This document shows, in pieces, positions 23,441 to 33,585 of a stretch of 64,000 bases of DNA (position 1 is its first letter; every line of letters begins with the position of its first letter). This DNA is from JAFAXA01 sp963777325. Its GTDB lineage: Bacteria; Pseudomonadota; Alphaproteobacteria; Acetobacterales; Acetobacteraceae. The translations under genes and the position numbers were made by a program. Location of the stretch: positions 682,001 to 746,000 of the forward strand of contig CAVZQE010000018.1 of assembly GCA_963777325.1 (NCBI GenBank), written 5' to 3'. The notes under the pieces were generated by a model, which saw only the letters and a list, made by a program, of their open reading frames with translations, ran no database searches and had not been told where the DNA came from.

Positions 23441-24534
23441 TGCGGCCGGACGTCGTGATCGGCGGCGGCCCCGCCGGCGCGGCGGCCGCCTGCACGCTCG
23501 CCGCCGCGGGGCAATCCGTGCTGCTGCTGGAGCGGACGTCCGGGCCCGCGCACAAGGTCTGCGGCGACTTCCTGAGCGCGGGGGCGCGGCGGAGCCTCGC
23601 GTCGCTCGGCCTCGATGCCGAGGCGCTCGGCGCGGCCCCGGTGAACCGGATGCGGCTCGTGCATGGCGGCCGGCAGGCGGAGGGGAGGTTGCCGTTCCGC
23701 GCCGCCGGGCTGTCGCGCGCCCGGCTGGACGAGGCGCTGCTGGCGCGGGCGGCGTCGCTCGGAGCCGACATCCGGCGCGGCACGGCGGTCCGGCGATGGC
23801 GGGAGGGGCGGATCGAGACGGACCGGGACGGCGAGATCCGGCCAGGCGCCGCCTTCCTCGCCACCGGCAAGCACGAGCTGCGCGGGGCGCGGCGGCGGGC
23901 CGAGCCGGGCGATCTGGTCGGGCTCAAGATGTATTTCGATCCCGCGCCCGCCCAAGCCGCCGCCCTGCACGGCTGCGTGGAGATCGTCCTGTTCCGGGAC
24001 GGCTACGCGGGGTTGCAGATGGTCGAGGGCGGGCGGCTCAATCTGTGCGCCCTCGTCCGCCGCCGCAGGCTGGAGGAGGCGGGCGGCGCCTGGGACCGGC
24101 TGCTGCCCGCGCTTCTCGGGGAAGCGCCGCATCTGGCGCAAAGGCTCTCGGAGGCCGCGCCCTGCATCGGCAAGGCGCTTGCCGTGACCGGGCTGCCCTA
24201 CGGCTATGTGCATCGCGCGGCGACCGCGGCCGATGCGGCCGTGTACCGCGTGGGCGACCAGATGGGGGTGATCCCGTCCCTGGCCGGGGACGGGATCGCG
24301 ATCGCGCTCCGGAGCGGCCGTCAGGCGGCGAGCGACCGGCTGGCGGGGCTGGACGCCGCCGCCTATCACCGGCGGCTCCGGCGCGATCTCGTCCGGCCGG
24401 TCGGGCTCGCCGGGCTGGTGCACGCGCTTTGCCTGTCGCGCCACAAGGAATGGGCCCTGACGGCGGCCCGCGCCGTGCCGGGCGTGATCGGCCTGCTCGC
24501 CGCCTGGACGCGCAGCGGGGCGGCGCTGCGATAG
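23440..24534 (+). CDS. FAD-dependent oxidoreductase, geranylgeranyl reductase/monooxygenase-like
   Basis: A 364-residue flavoprotein of the p-hydroxybenzoate hydroxylase fold. GGGPAGAAAACTLAAAGQSV binds the FAD ADP moiety, and VCGDFLSAGARRSL resembles the GG-reductase motif. The second FAD motif is YRVGDQMGVIPSLAGDGIAI. ATG 23440 shares one base with the methyltransferase stop. Function likely hydroxylation or reduction of a lipid or polyketide in concert with the adjacent methyltransferase; substrate unknown. Confidence 0.8.
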   Translation: MRPDVVIGGGPAGAAAACTLAAAGQSVLLLERTSGPAHKVCGDFLSAGARRSLASLGLDAEALGAAPVNRMRLVHGGRQAEGRLPFRAAGLSRARLDEALLARAASLGADIRRGTAVRRWREGRIETDRDGEIRPGAAFLATGKHELRGARRRAEPGDLVGLKMYFDPAPAQAAALHGCVEIVLFRDGYAGLQMVEGGRLNLCALVRRRRLEEAGGAWDRLLPALLGEAPHLAQRLSEAAPCIGKALAVTGLPYGYVHRAATAADAAVYRVGDQMGVIPSLAGDGIAIALRSGRQAASDRLAGLDAAAYHRRLRRDLVRPVGLAGLVHALCLSRHKEWALTAARAVPGVIGLLAAWTRSGAALR

Positions 24535-24591
24535 AAGGGGGGCGGAGGCCGCGCTTGCATAAGCCGCCCGCCTGCCCCAGAACGCCCAGCG

Positions 24592-25765
24592 ATGGCGGGC
24601 ACCTTTCGCAGCAGGCTGGTTCCGGCGATCCCGAGCGGCCTCCGGGTCACCCGGATCGACCGCTACGTCTTCCGGCAACTCTTTCTCGCCCTGATCGCGA
24701 CCACCGGCGGGCTGGCGGCGCTGATCTGGCTTACGCAGTCGCTCCGGTTCGTCGAACTCGTCGTCAATCACGGCCTGTCACTGATCGTCTTCTTGGAGCT
24801 GACCGGGCTCCTCATTCCGAGCTTCATCGCCGTGATCCTGCCGATCACCACCTTCGTCGTCGTGCAGTTCGTCTATCAGCGGCTTCAGAGCGACCGGGAG
24901 CTGACCGTGATGCGCGCGGCCGGGCTGTCGCCGTTCGGCCTTGCCCGGCCGGCCCTCGCCGTCGCCGCCGTTGCGATCGGCCTCGGCTATCTCCTGAACA
25001 TCTGGATCGTGCCGAGCAGCCTCACCGCCTTCCGCGAATATCAGTGGGAGATCCGCAACCGGATGGTCGCGTTCCTGCTGCAGGAGGGCGTGTTCACGCC
25101 CGTTTCGGACGATCTGACGGTCTATGTGCGGTCGCGCGACACGGATGGCACGCTGCACGGCATCCTGGTCGATGACGCGCGGCAGAAGAACTCGCACGCG
25201 ACCATCCTCGCCGAGCGCGGCCGGCTGATCGAGGGGCCGCAGGGTCCGCGCGTGCTGCTGGTCAACGGCAGCCGCCAGGAGCTCGACCGCCAGACCGGGC
25301 GGCTCAACGTGCTGACCTTCGGCGAGAACACGATCGACCTCGCGCAATCGGCCAAGAACGAAGCCGGCCGCGTGCGCGACATGGGCGAAGTGTCCCTGCG
25401 CGAGCTGCTGCATCCGACCCCGGACGTGCTCGCGATGGCCCGCGACGCGCCCAAATGGTACGCCGAGGCGCACAAGCGGCTCGCGACGCCGCTGACCGCC
25501 GGCTCCTTCGCGATGGTCGCGCTGCTCGCCGTCCTCCAGGGCAGCTTCCGCCGCCACGGCGGCATTCTGCGTCCGCTGGTTGCGATCGGCGTGGTCGTCG
25601 CCCTGCTCGCGGCCGGGCTTGCGATCGGCAATCTCGCGGCCCGCGACAATGCGCTCGTGCCGTTGATCTGGCTGGTCGCGGTCGGCCCGGGCCTCGTCTG
25701 CGGCTGGCTGCTGTTCGGGCCGCGCGGATGGCCCGCGCGCCGGCCGGCCGCCGCTTCGCGCCTGA
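24592..25765 (+). CDS. lptF: LPS export ABC permease LptF, probable 3' frameshift
   Basis: Inner-membrane permease of the LptB2FG machine. The N-terminal IDRYVFRQLFLALIATTGG and YQRLQSDRELTVMRAAGLSP (coupling region) and the C-terminal membrane helices AIGVVVALLAAGLAIGNLAA are typical; a periplasmic beta-jellyroll lies between. The frame has no stop at the expected place and would read into lptG. A TGA at 25763-25765 lies one base out of phase, ten bases before lptG, so a single surplus base near 25760 is likely. Corrected length is about 390 residues. First gene of the lptF-lptG-lptD-surA-rsmA run. Confidence 0.87.
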
Positions 25766-25774
25766 ATCCGGGCG

Positions 25775-26884
25775 ATGCGCGCGCTCACTCTCGGCGTCTA
25801 TGTCTCGCGTGTCTTCACCGAAGCCGTGCTGGCGATGCTGGCGGCGCTGTCCGGGCTGGTCGCGCTGTTCGACTTCATCGAGCTGCTGCGCCGGTCGGCC
25901 TCGAAACCGGACGCGACCTTCGGCCTCGTGACCCAGATCGCGGCGCTGCGCGTGCCGTACATCATGATCCAGATCCTGCCGTTCGCGGTGCTGCTCGGCG
26001 GCATCATCGCGTTCTGGCGGCTGACGCGATCATCGGAGTTGATCGTGGCGCGCGCGGCCGGCGTCTCGGCGTGGCAGTTCCTGACCGGGCCGATGCTGTG
26101 CGCGGCGTTCCTCGGCGCGTTCGCGACCATGGCGATCAGCCCGCTCTCCTCGCTGATGCTGGCGCGCGCCGAGACGCTCGACAACACCTATCTGCGCACC
26201 GGCGGCGGACCGTTGGCGCTCGCCGGCGGCCAGCTCTGGCTGCGCCAGTCCGACCGGCAGCTGGTGCCGGACGGGATCGCGATCCTGCACGCGCATCAGG
26301 TGGGTCTCAGCGGCAAGCGGCTGACGGCCGAGGAGGTGAGCGTGTTCCGGCTCGACGCGCAGGACCGGCTGCTGGCGCGGATCGAGGCGACGCGCGCGAC
26401 GCTCGCCGGCGGCACGTGGACATTGCAGGACGCGCGCGTCATCCGTCCGGACCATCTGCCGGAGCGGCCCGTCACCTTGCGTCTGCCGACCGATCTCACC
26501 GTCTCGCGCGTGCAGGAGAGTTTCGCGTCGCCGGACACGCTGTCCGTCTGGGCGCTGCCCGATTTCATCGCGCTGCTGGACCGCTCCGGATTCTCTTCGG
26601 TGCGGCACCGGCTGCACTTTCAGGCGCTGCTCGCCTTGCCGCTGCTGGCGGCGACGATGTCGCTCGTTTCGGCGGGGTTCTCGATGCGGCCGGCCCGTCG
26701 CGGCGGCGTCGCGAAGATGCTCGGCAGCGGCGTCGCGGCCGGGTTCGCGCTGTTCGTCGTCTCCAAGGTGGCGGAGGAGTTCGGCCAATCCGGCGCCCTG
26801 CCGCCGCTCATGGCGGCCTGGGTGCCGGCGGCGTCTGGCCTCATGCTGGCGGTTGCCTTGCTGCTGCACATGGAAGACGGTTGA
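25775..26884 (+). CDS. lptG: LPS export ABC permease LptG
   Basis: A 369-residue partner of LptF. The N-terminus MRALTLGVYVSRVFTEAVLA, the coupling helix WRLTRSSELIVARAAGVSAW and the periplasmic jellyroll are followed by late membrane helices with RRGGVAKMLGSGVAAGFALF. Together with LptB (not in view) it extracts lipopolysaccharide from the inner membrane and passes it to the periplasmic bridge. lptD starts three bases after its stop. Confidence 0.92.
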   Translation: MRALTLGVYVSRVFTEAVLAMLAALSGLVALFDFIELLRRSASKPDATFGLVTQIAALRVPYIMIQILPFAVLLGGIIAFWRLTRSSELIVARAAGVSAWQFLTGPMLCAAFLGAFATMAISPLSSLMLARAETLDNTYLRTGGGPLALAGGQLWLRQSDRQLVPDGIAILHAHQVGLSGKRLTAEEVSVFRLDAQDRLLARIEATRATLAGGTWTLQDARVIRPDHLPERPVTLRLPTDLTVSRVQESFASPDTLSVWALPDFIALLDRSGFSSVRHRLHFQALLALPLLAATMSLVSAGFSMRPARRGGVAKMLGSGVAAGFALFVVSKVAEEFGQSGALPPLMAAWVPAASGLMLAVALLLHMEDG

Positions 26885-26886
26885 GC

Positions 26887-29130
26887 ATGCGCGATCGGGT
26901 CGCACGCGGTCTGAATGTACCCTTGGGCATCGGCGTCGCCCTGCTGCTGCCGGCGGTCGCCGCCATGCCGGCGCGCGCGCAGTTGAGCGGCCTCGCCTCG
27001 CTCGGCGGCAAGGAGCCGATCTCGCGCAACGAGCCGGTGACATTCACGGCCGACCAGGTCTCGTACGACCGCGAGAACGGCATCGTCACGGCATCGGGCC
27101 ACGTCGAGGCGTGGCAGAACGATCACGTGCTGCGCGCGGACAAGATCACGTTCGACCGCAACACCAATGTCGCGGCGGCGAGCGGCCACGTCGTGCTGCT
27201 GGAGCCGGACGGGCAGGTGTTGTTCTCGGACTACGCCGAGCTGAGCGAGGGAATGCGCAACGGCGTCCTGCGCGGGATGCGCGCGCTGCTCGCCCAGAAC
27301 GGCAAGCTCGCGGCCAACGGCGCGCGGCGCACGGAAGGCAAGATCAACGAGTTGAGCCGGGTCGTCTATTCGACCTGCAATCTGTGCAAGGAAGACCCGA
27401 CCAAGCCGCCGCTCTGGCAAATCCGCGCGCTTTCGGCCGTGCAGGACGCCGAGCACAAGCGCATCGAGTATTCGGATGCCGAAGTCGAGATGTGGGGCAG
27501 TGCCGGTCGCCTACTTTCCGTATTTCTGGCACGCCGACCCCTCCGTGAAGCGGGCGAGCGGCCTGCTCATCCCCTCGATCGGGATATCGAGCCATATCGG
27601 CGCGTTCGCTTCCATTCCGTATTACGGCGTGCTGGACGATCAATCGGATCTGACCGTCACGCCGCTGTTCACGACCGACGCCGGCCCGAACCTCACGCTC
27701 GGCTACCGCCGCCGCTTCAACGACGGCGACCTGACCGTGAACGGATCGGTCGGCTATCTCGAGCGACAGCATCCAGGGGCTGGTCGACGCCAAGGGGCGG
27801 TTCACCTGGGACGATACGTGGCGCTACGGCTTCGATCTCGAGCGCGCGTCGTCCTCGCAATACGTGACCGATTTTCACCTGAGTCCCTACATCACCGGCA
27901 CGTCCGGATCTGCTGACCAGCCAGGCGTATATCGAAGGGTTCGGGCAGGGCGCGTATTCCCGTCTGGACACGAAATGGTATCAGGGACTCACGACAAGCA
28001 TCATCGACGCCAAGCTGCCCGTGGTGCTGCCGCGCTACGAGTACAGCTATTTCGGCCAGGTTGACCGGTTCGGCGGCCGCCTGCGCGTCGATACGCAGGA
28101 TTTCAATGTCATCCGCAATGAGGGCACGAACACCCAGCGCGCCAGCCTGACCGTCAACTACGAGCGTCCGTTCGTCGGCTCGCTCGGCGATCTCTGGCAA
28201 CTCACGCTGCACGGCGACGCGGCCGCCTACAATGCATCGCAGTTCAATGAGCAGCCGAACTTCAGCACGTTGCAGTCGAACACGACTGCGCGGGCGTTGC
28301 CGCAGGTGGCGGGCGATTTCCGGTGGCCGTTCCTGCGCGATTCCGGGAGCTGGGGCAGCCAGGTGCTCGAGCCGCGCGTGCAGCTCATCGTCGCGCCGAA
28401 TGCGGGCGACAGCCAGCTGAACAAGATCCCGAACGAGGACAGTCTCGATTTCGAGTTCACGGACGCGAACCTGTTCGGCTTCAACCGCTTCGCCGGCATC
28501 GACCGCCTGGAAGGCGGCACGCGGGCCAATGTCGCCATGCAGGGATCGTGGTTCCTGAACGGCACCGCGCTCGAGGGGCTGGTCGGCCAGTCCTACCGGA
28601 CCGAGAAGACCAACCTGTTCCCGGTCGCTTCCGGGCTGCACGACACCGTCTCCGACGTCGTTGCCCGCGTGACGTTTGCGCCGACCGATTGGCTGGACCT
28701 CTCCTACCGCACGCGGCTCGACAAGAGCAGCTTCAAGACCCGGTTCGCCGACGCGGTGGCGACCGCGGGCGTGCCGAAGTTTCGAGTAACCGCCGGCTAT
28801 CTCTACAGCACGTTCGATCCGTACACGTATTACGACACGGCGCCGCCCCCACCCGCCGGATCGAGCTACTACACGCCCCGCGACGAGATCACGCTCGGCG
28901 CGTCCACGACCTGGGATCACTACCGGGCGAGCGTCTATGGCCGCCGCAATCTCTCGACCAACCAGTTCGTGACGATCGGGGCGGAGGGCGCCTACGAGGA
29001 CGAGTGCTACATCTTCGACGTCAAGTTCTTCCGCCGCTATACGTCGATCAACAACGACAGCGGCTCGACCACGGTCCTGTTCCAGATGACGCTCAAGACC
29101 GTCGGTCAGTTCGGCTTCCACGCCTTCTGA
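26887..29130 (+). CDS. lptD: LPS assembly outer-membrane protein LptD, three +1 frameshifts
   Basis: Outer-membrane translocon inserting LPS into the outer leaflet. After a signal peptide (VAAMPARAQ), an OstA/LptA-like jellyroll is seen (FTADQVSYDRENGIVTASGH, VLRADKITFDR). A CNLCKEDP pair may join LptD disulfides. The barrel extends to the C-terminal aromatic-rich strand ending QFGFHAF. The protein is spread over three frames. Surplus single bases near 27499 (A in GGC-A-GTG), 27761 (G) and 27906 (G) each shift +1; together they add exactly three bases, so the last part returns to the original frame. Corrected length about 746 residues. An essential gene with three insertions points to sequence error. 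Confidence 0.9.
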
Positions 29131-29152
29131 GTTCGGGATCGAGACCAGTCCA

Positions 29153-30496
29153 ATGTCCATCCGCCTCCTGCCAGCCGCCCTGCTCCTCACGGCCGCGACC
29201 TTCGCGCTCCCCGCTCCGTACGCGGCGGCGGCGCCGGGGAAGCCGTCCGCCGGTTCCGCCGCCGCCAAGCAGCCGGCGGAGCCGGAGAGCAGCATCGTCG
29301 CGATCGTCGATGGCAGCATCATCAGCCTGCGCGACGTGCATAATCGCGGCCGGCTGTTCGCCGTCTCGACCGGGTTGCCCGCGACCCAGGACGTGCTCGA
29401 CCGCCTCCGGCCGCAGATCACCCGCCAGCTCGTGGACGAGCGGCTCCGGCTCCAGGAAGCGCAGCGGCGGCACGTGATCATCTCGGACCAGCAGATCGCC
29501 GCCGCGATCCGGCAGATCGAGGAGCGCAACGGCATGCCTCCGGGCGCGCTGCAAGCCAAGCTGCAGGCGGACGGGATCGGGATGCGCACCCTGATCGACC
29601 AGATCAGGGTGCAGCTCGCCTGGACACAGGTGCTGCGCCAGCAACTCGGGCCGGAGGCGAATGTCACGCAGGCGGAAGTGGCCGACCGGCAAAGGGCGCT
29701 CGAGCAGCAGACCGGCAAGCCGGAATATCGGCTTGGCGAGATCTTCGTGCCGGTCGAAGACCCGGCGAACGCGGCGGACGCGGAGAAATTCGCAGAGACG
29801 ATCATCGGCCAGCTGCGCGCCGGGGCGCCGTTCCCGGTCGTGGCCGCGCAGTTCAGCCAAAGCCAGACCGCGTTGCAGGGCGGCGATCTTGGCTGGGTGC
29901 AGCCGAGGCAGCTCGACCCGGAGGTGGCGCGCATCGCCGAGGCGATGCCGGTCGGCGCCATCAGCAACCCGATCCGCGTGCCCGGCGGCATCTCCATCAT
30001 CACGCTGCGGGCGAAGCGGGAGATCGGCCGCGATCTGGCGACGATGATTTCGCTGCGGCAGACCTTCCTGCCCTTCAGCACGCCGCTCGATCCGCAGCAC
30101 CCGACCGAGCAGCAGCGCCAGACGCTCGACCGGGCCAAGGCCATCAGCGCCAGCGTTCATGGCTGCGACGCGATGGAGGCGGCGAACAAGAACGCGAACT
30201 CGCCCCGCCCGGCCGATCCAGGCGAAATCCGGCTCGAGGGCGTGAACCCGCCGCAATTCCGCGCGATGCTCGCCTCGCTGCCGGTCGGGCGCGCGAGCCA
30301 GCCGCTGGTCGCGCCGGACGGGATCGCGGTCGTCGTCATCTGCTCCCGCGACCAGAAGAACCTGGCGCAGCTCTCGCCCGACGATATTCGCGGCCAGATC
30401 CTGTCGGAGCGCGTGGAACTCGCCTCGCGGCAATTGCAGCGCGAACTGCGCCGCCGCGCCAACATCGACATGCGGAGCGCCGGCGGCGCCACCTGA
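29153..30496 (+). CDS. surA: Periplasmic chaperone and peptidyl-prolyl isomerase SurA
   Basis: A 447-residue periplasmic protein assisting outer-membrane protein folding, LptD among them. A signal peptide (LLPAALLLTAATFALPAPYAAAA) is followed by a SurA N-domain (IVAIVDGSIISLRDV, RQITRQLVDERL). A parvulin domain follows: EYRLGEIFVPVEDP, FPVVAAQFSQSQTALQGGDL and GAISNPIRVPGGISIITLRA. A second, weaker parvulin-like segment precedes the C-terminal helix LASRQLQRELRRRANIDMR. Starts 22 bases after lptD. Confidence 0.92.
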   Translation: MSIRLLPAALLLTAATFALPAPYAAAAPGKPSAGSAAAKQPAEPESSIVAIVDGSIISLRDVHNRGRLFAVSTGLPATQDVLDRLRPQITRQLVDERLRLQEAQRRHVIISDQQIAAAIRQIEERNGMPPGALQAKLQADGIGMRTLIDQIRVQLAWTQVLRQQLGPEANVTQAEVADRQRALEQQTGKPEYRLGEIFVPVEDPANAADAEKFAETIIGQLRAGAPFPVVAAQFSQSQTALQGGDLGWVQPRQLDPEVARIAEAMPVGAISNPIRVPGGISIITLRAKREIGRDLATMISLRQTFLPFSTPLDPQHPTEQQRQTLDRAKAISASVHGCDAMEAANKNANSPRPADPGEIRLEGVNPPQFRAMLASLPVGRASQPLVAPDGIAVVVICSRDQKNLAQLSPDDIRGQILSERVELASRQLQRELRRRANIDMRSAGGAT

Positions 30497-30508
30497 CCGC
30501 CCGGCTGG

Positions 30509-31333
30509 ATGAACCAGGGTGGATTGCCGCCGCTGCGCGAGATCATCGCGCGGCATGGATTGCAGGCCCGCAAGTCGCTCGGCCAGCACTTTCTGCTCGA
30601 CGGCAATCTGATTCGCCGGATCGTGCGCGAAGCGGGCGACCTCGCCGGTTGCCACGTGGTGGAAATCGGGCCGGGGCCGGGCGGCCTCACCCGCGCCCTG
30701 CTGGAGACCGAAGCCGCGAGCGTGACCGCGATCGAGGTCGATCCGCGCGCGGTCGCGGCGATGCGCGAACTCTCGGATGCGAGCGACGGCCGCTTGCGGG
30801 TCGTCGAGGCGGACGCCCGTACGGCCGATCTGACAGCGCTGGTGCCCGCGCCCAGGCGGATCGTCGCTAATCTCCCCTACAACGTGGGCACGGCGCTGCT
30901 GGTCGGCTGGCTGCGGCAGGCGGCTGCGTTCGAGCGGATGACGCTGATGTTCCAGCAGGAGGTCGCGGAGCGGATCGCGGCGGAGGCAGGGTCGGCGGCG
31001 TACGGGCGGCTGGCGGTGCTCGCGCAATGGACCTGCGGCGTGTCGCTGAGACTGCGCGTCCCGCCCACGGCCTTCGTGCCGCCGCCGCAAATCTGGTCCG
31101 CGGTCGTCTCGCTCCTGCCGCATGCGAGGCAGCCGCCGCCGGCGCTGTTCGCGGCGATGGAGCGGCTGACGGCCGCCGCCTTCGGGCAACGCCGCAAGAT
31201 GCTGCGGAGCGCGCTGAAGCCGCTGGGCGGGGAGGGACTGCTCGGGGCGGCCGGGATCGACCCGGCGCGGCGGGCGGAGACGCTGACGGTCGCGGAGTTC
31301 GACCTTCTGGCGCGGCGCTCTCTGGCGGGCTGA
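30509..31333 (+). CDS. rsmA: 16S rRNA (adenine1518-N6/adenine1519-N6)-dimethyltransferase
   Basis: A 274-residue KsgA/RsmA. N-terminal ARKSLGQHFLLDGNLIRRIV, motif I VVEIGPGPGGLTRALLE, the acidic VTAIEVDPRAV, and catalytic NLPYNVGTALLV are all present. The C-terminal helical domain has FGQRRKMLRSALKPL. Dimethylates two adenines in helix 45 during 30S maturation. In many proteobacteria pdxA lies between surA and rsmA; here it is absent and rsmA starts 12 bases after surA. Confidence 0.94.
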   Translation: MNQGGLPPLREIIARHGLQARKSLGQHFLLDGNLIRRIVREAGDLAGCHVVEIGPGPGGLTRALLETEAASVTAIEVDPRAVAAMRELSDASDGRLRVVEADARTADLTALVPAPRRIVANLPYNVGTALLVGWLRQAAAFERMTLMFQQEVAERIAAEAGSAAYGRLAVLAQWTCGVSLRLRVPPTAFVPPPQIWSAVVSLLPHARQPPPALFAAMERLTAAAFGQRRKMLRSALKPLGGEGLLGAAGIDPARRAETLTVAEFDLLARRSLAG

Positions 31334-31440
31334 CCGGGTTCGCCCCGGCTTGCGGATTCCAACTCACGGGCCCCGACTTGCCGTCCACCGCGCGAAAATT
31401 TTGCTTGACATCCCGCCATGGTTGTGTTCTGCTTTCGTTC

Positions 31441-32097
31441 ATGCCCGCCGCGCTCGCCGCACCGAGCCTTTCCGCCCACCTCGCTTCCGCCATCGGTTTG
31501 CTGTGTCAGGGGCTTACGGCCAGCCTGCCGGGGAATTTGGGCAAGGCCGCCGTCATCCTCGCTGCCTGGAGCCGCCTGCGGCGATTGCTGGCGCGGTTCG
31601 CGGCCCTTGTCGCCGCCGTGGAGGCCGGACGGATTTCCGTCCGCCGCCGCACGACGGCTGGGAGGCGCCGGCCCCGCCCGGCGACGCCCCTGGCGACGCC
31701 CCCGGTGCGGCTGCCGGGCGGATCGGGCTGGCTGCTCAGGCTCGCACCCGTGCTGGACACGCGGATCGGCCGCTCGCAGGTCGAGAGCCTGCTCGGCGCG
31801 CCCGAATTCGGCGCGTTGCTCGCGCAAGCGCCGCAGGCGGGACGCATCCTCCGCCCCTTGTGCCATATGCTCGGGATCGAAACCCCGGCGGCGTTGCGAC
31901 TGCCAGTCCGCCGCCGGCGCCCCCCGTCCGGCTCGGGAGCGACGGACGCGGGAGCGGCGAGCGGCGACGCCACGCCCGCGCGTCCCGCGCCGCCATTCTC
32001 GCTGACCCCGCCGCGCTCGCCGCCGTTGCCGGAGGCGAAGACAGCGCCCGCCTCGATGCCGCCCGATCCGACGAGGACCGGACCGCCCCGAACCTGA
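31441..32097 (+). CDS. Hypothetical protein
   Basis: A 218-residue protein I do not recognise. The first 75 residues are hydrophobic/helical (LSAHLASAIGLLCQGLTASL, LGKAAVILAAWSRLRRLLAR) with an Arg-rich end, then an Arg/Pro-rich linker. A central conserved-looking block, VLDTRIGRSQVESLLGAPEF to LRPLCHMLGIETP, follows, and the last 60 residues are Pro/Ala-rich and likely disordered. ATG 31441 matches where the coherent sequence begins. Codon use is like the neighbours. It could be membrane-associated. Confidence 0.6.
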   Translation: MPAALAAPSLSAHLASAIGLLCQGLTASLPGNLGKAAVILAAWSRLRRLLARFAALVAAVEAGRISVRRRTTAGRRRPRPATPLATPPVRLPGGSGWLLRLAPVLDTRIGRSQVESLLGAPEFGALLAQAPQAGRILRPLCHMLGIETPAALRLPVRRRRPPSGSGATDAGAASGDATPARPAPPFSLTPPRSPPLPEAKTAPASMPPDPTRTGPPRT

Positions 32098-32252
32098 GCG
32101 GCGGGCCACCCGTCGCGTGGTCTCGCTGACCCGCGAAGCAGCCGGGCCGCACGGGCCGCCCGGGCCGCAAAGCTGTTCGGACCGGAACCATTCGGGGCTA
32201 AGGTCGCGGGAGGACGGCCCTGTGGCATGGGAAGGACCGAGACGACCAACGG

Positions 32253-33560
32253 ATGAGCAATGTGGCGGAGATGATCGCGGCCAGGCCCGCGCTCGGCATG
32301 CACGCGATGGACGGGCTGCTGCTGGAAGGCGTGCCGCTCAACGCCATCGCGGACAGGCTCGGCACGCCGACCTGGGTCTACGGCGCCGGGACGATGCGCG
32401 CGCGTTTGCGCCGGCTGCGCGCGGCGCTCGCGGATGCGGGGCTGGACGCGCATGTGCATTACGCCGTGAAGGCGAACGACCACCTCGCGGTGCTCGGCCT
32501 GTTCGCGGCGGAAGGCGCGGGCGCCGACGTGGTGAGCGAGGGCGAGTTCCGGCGCGCGCTCGCCGCAGGCGTACCCGCCGAACGGATCGTCTATTCCGGC
32601 GTCGGCAAGAGCGCGCGCGAGCTGCGGGCGGCGCTGGACGAGGGCATCGCGCAGATCAACGTCGAGAGCGCGGAAGAGATCGAGATGCTGTCGGCGATCG
32701 CCTCCGGTCTCGGGCGCACGGCCCGGGTCGCGCTGCGCGTCAATCCGGACGTGGACGCGGGCACGCACGAGAAGATCAGCACCGGCCGGGCGCGGGACAA
32801 GTTCGGCATTCCTTTCGGGGACGCGGCGGCGCTGTACCGCCGGGCGGCGACCTTGCCGGGCATCGATCCGCGCGGCCTCGCCGTGCATATCGGCAGCCAG
32901 GTTCTGAGCGTCGCGCCGTATCGCGCGGCCTATGCCCGCATCGCCGGCCTCGTGCGTGCCTTGAGGGGCGAGGGCGCGCGGGTCGATACGGTCGATTGCG
33001 GCGGCGGTCTGGGCATCGCCTATGGGGACGAGGCCGAGGGCAGCCCGGTGGCGCTGGCCGGCGCGATCCGGGCGGCGCTCGGCGGCCTCGACCTGCGCCT
33101 CATGCTGGAGCCGGGCCGGTGGCTGGCCGGTCCGGCCGGGCTGCTGCTCGCATCCGTGGTGCTGGTCAAGCGCGACGGCGCGTCCCGCTTCGTCGTGCTC
33201 GACGCGGCGATGAACGACCTCGTGCGGCCCGCGATGTACGACGCCGCGCACGCCATCGTCCCGGTGTCCGCCGTCGATGCCTGCAAGCCAGCGACCCCGG
33301 CCGACATCGTGGGACCGGTGTGCGAGAGCGGGGACATTTTCGCGCGAAACCGTCCCCTGCCGGAGCTTGCGCCCGACGCGCGCGTGGCGATCTTGGACGC
33401 GGGGGCCTATGGTGCGGTGATGAGTTCCGCCTACAACGCGAGGCCGCTTGCGGCGATCGCGATGGTGGATGGCGAGCGATGGAGCGTCATCCGCCCGCGC
33501 CAGCCGATCGAGGCGCTGTGGGCCGCCGAACGGGTACCGGAGTGGGTGCGGCAGGACTGA
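32253..33560 (+). CDS. lysA: Diaminopimelate decarboxylase
   Basis: A 435-residue PLP enzyme of alanine-racemase fold catalysing the last step of lysine synthesis. The PLP lysine is Lys73 in HVHYAVKANDHLAVL. Other family motifs: GKSARELRAAL, GLAVHIGSQV, VDCGGGLGIAY, LEPGRWLAGPAG, and the substrate/dimer motif VCESGDIFARNR. ATG 32253 follows GGAAGGACCGAG. Followed by the DUF4175 gene as in other alphaproteobacteria. Confidence 0.94.
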   Translation: MSNVAEMIAARPALGMHAMDGLLLEGVPLNAIADRLGTPTWVYGAGTMRARLRRLRAALADAGLDAHVHYAVKANDHLAVLGLFAAEGAGADVVSEGEFRRALAAGVPAERIVYSGVGKSARELRAALDEGIAQINVESAEEIEMLSAIASGLGRTARVALRVNPDVDAGTHEKISTGRARDKFGIPFGDAAALYRRAATLPGIDPRGLAVHIGSQVLSVAPYRAAYARIAGLVRALRGEGARVDTVDCGGGLGIAYGDEAEGSPVALAGAIRAALGGLDLRLMLEPGRWLAGPAGLLLASVVLVKRDGASRFVVLDAAMNDLVRPAMYDAAHAIVPVSAVDACKPATPADIVGPVCESGDIFARNRPLPELAPDARVAILDAGAYGAVMSSAYNARPLAAIAMVDGERWSVIRPRQPIEALWAAERVPEWVRQD

Positions 33561-33585
33561 GGGGGACGCCATCGCGCGCAGCCGA

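Noticed and set aside
24592..27867. A continuous 1091-codon frame that would fuse LptF to the start of LptD through lptG
   Set aside because: The middle part is an out-of-frame reading of lptG; LptF and LptD sequence simply share a frame because of a missing stop near 25763. The separate three-gene reading fits all families.
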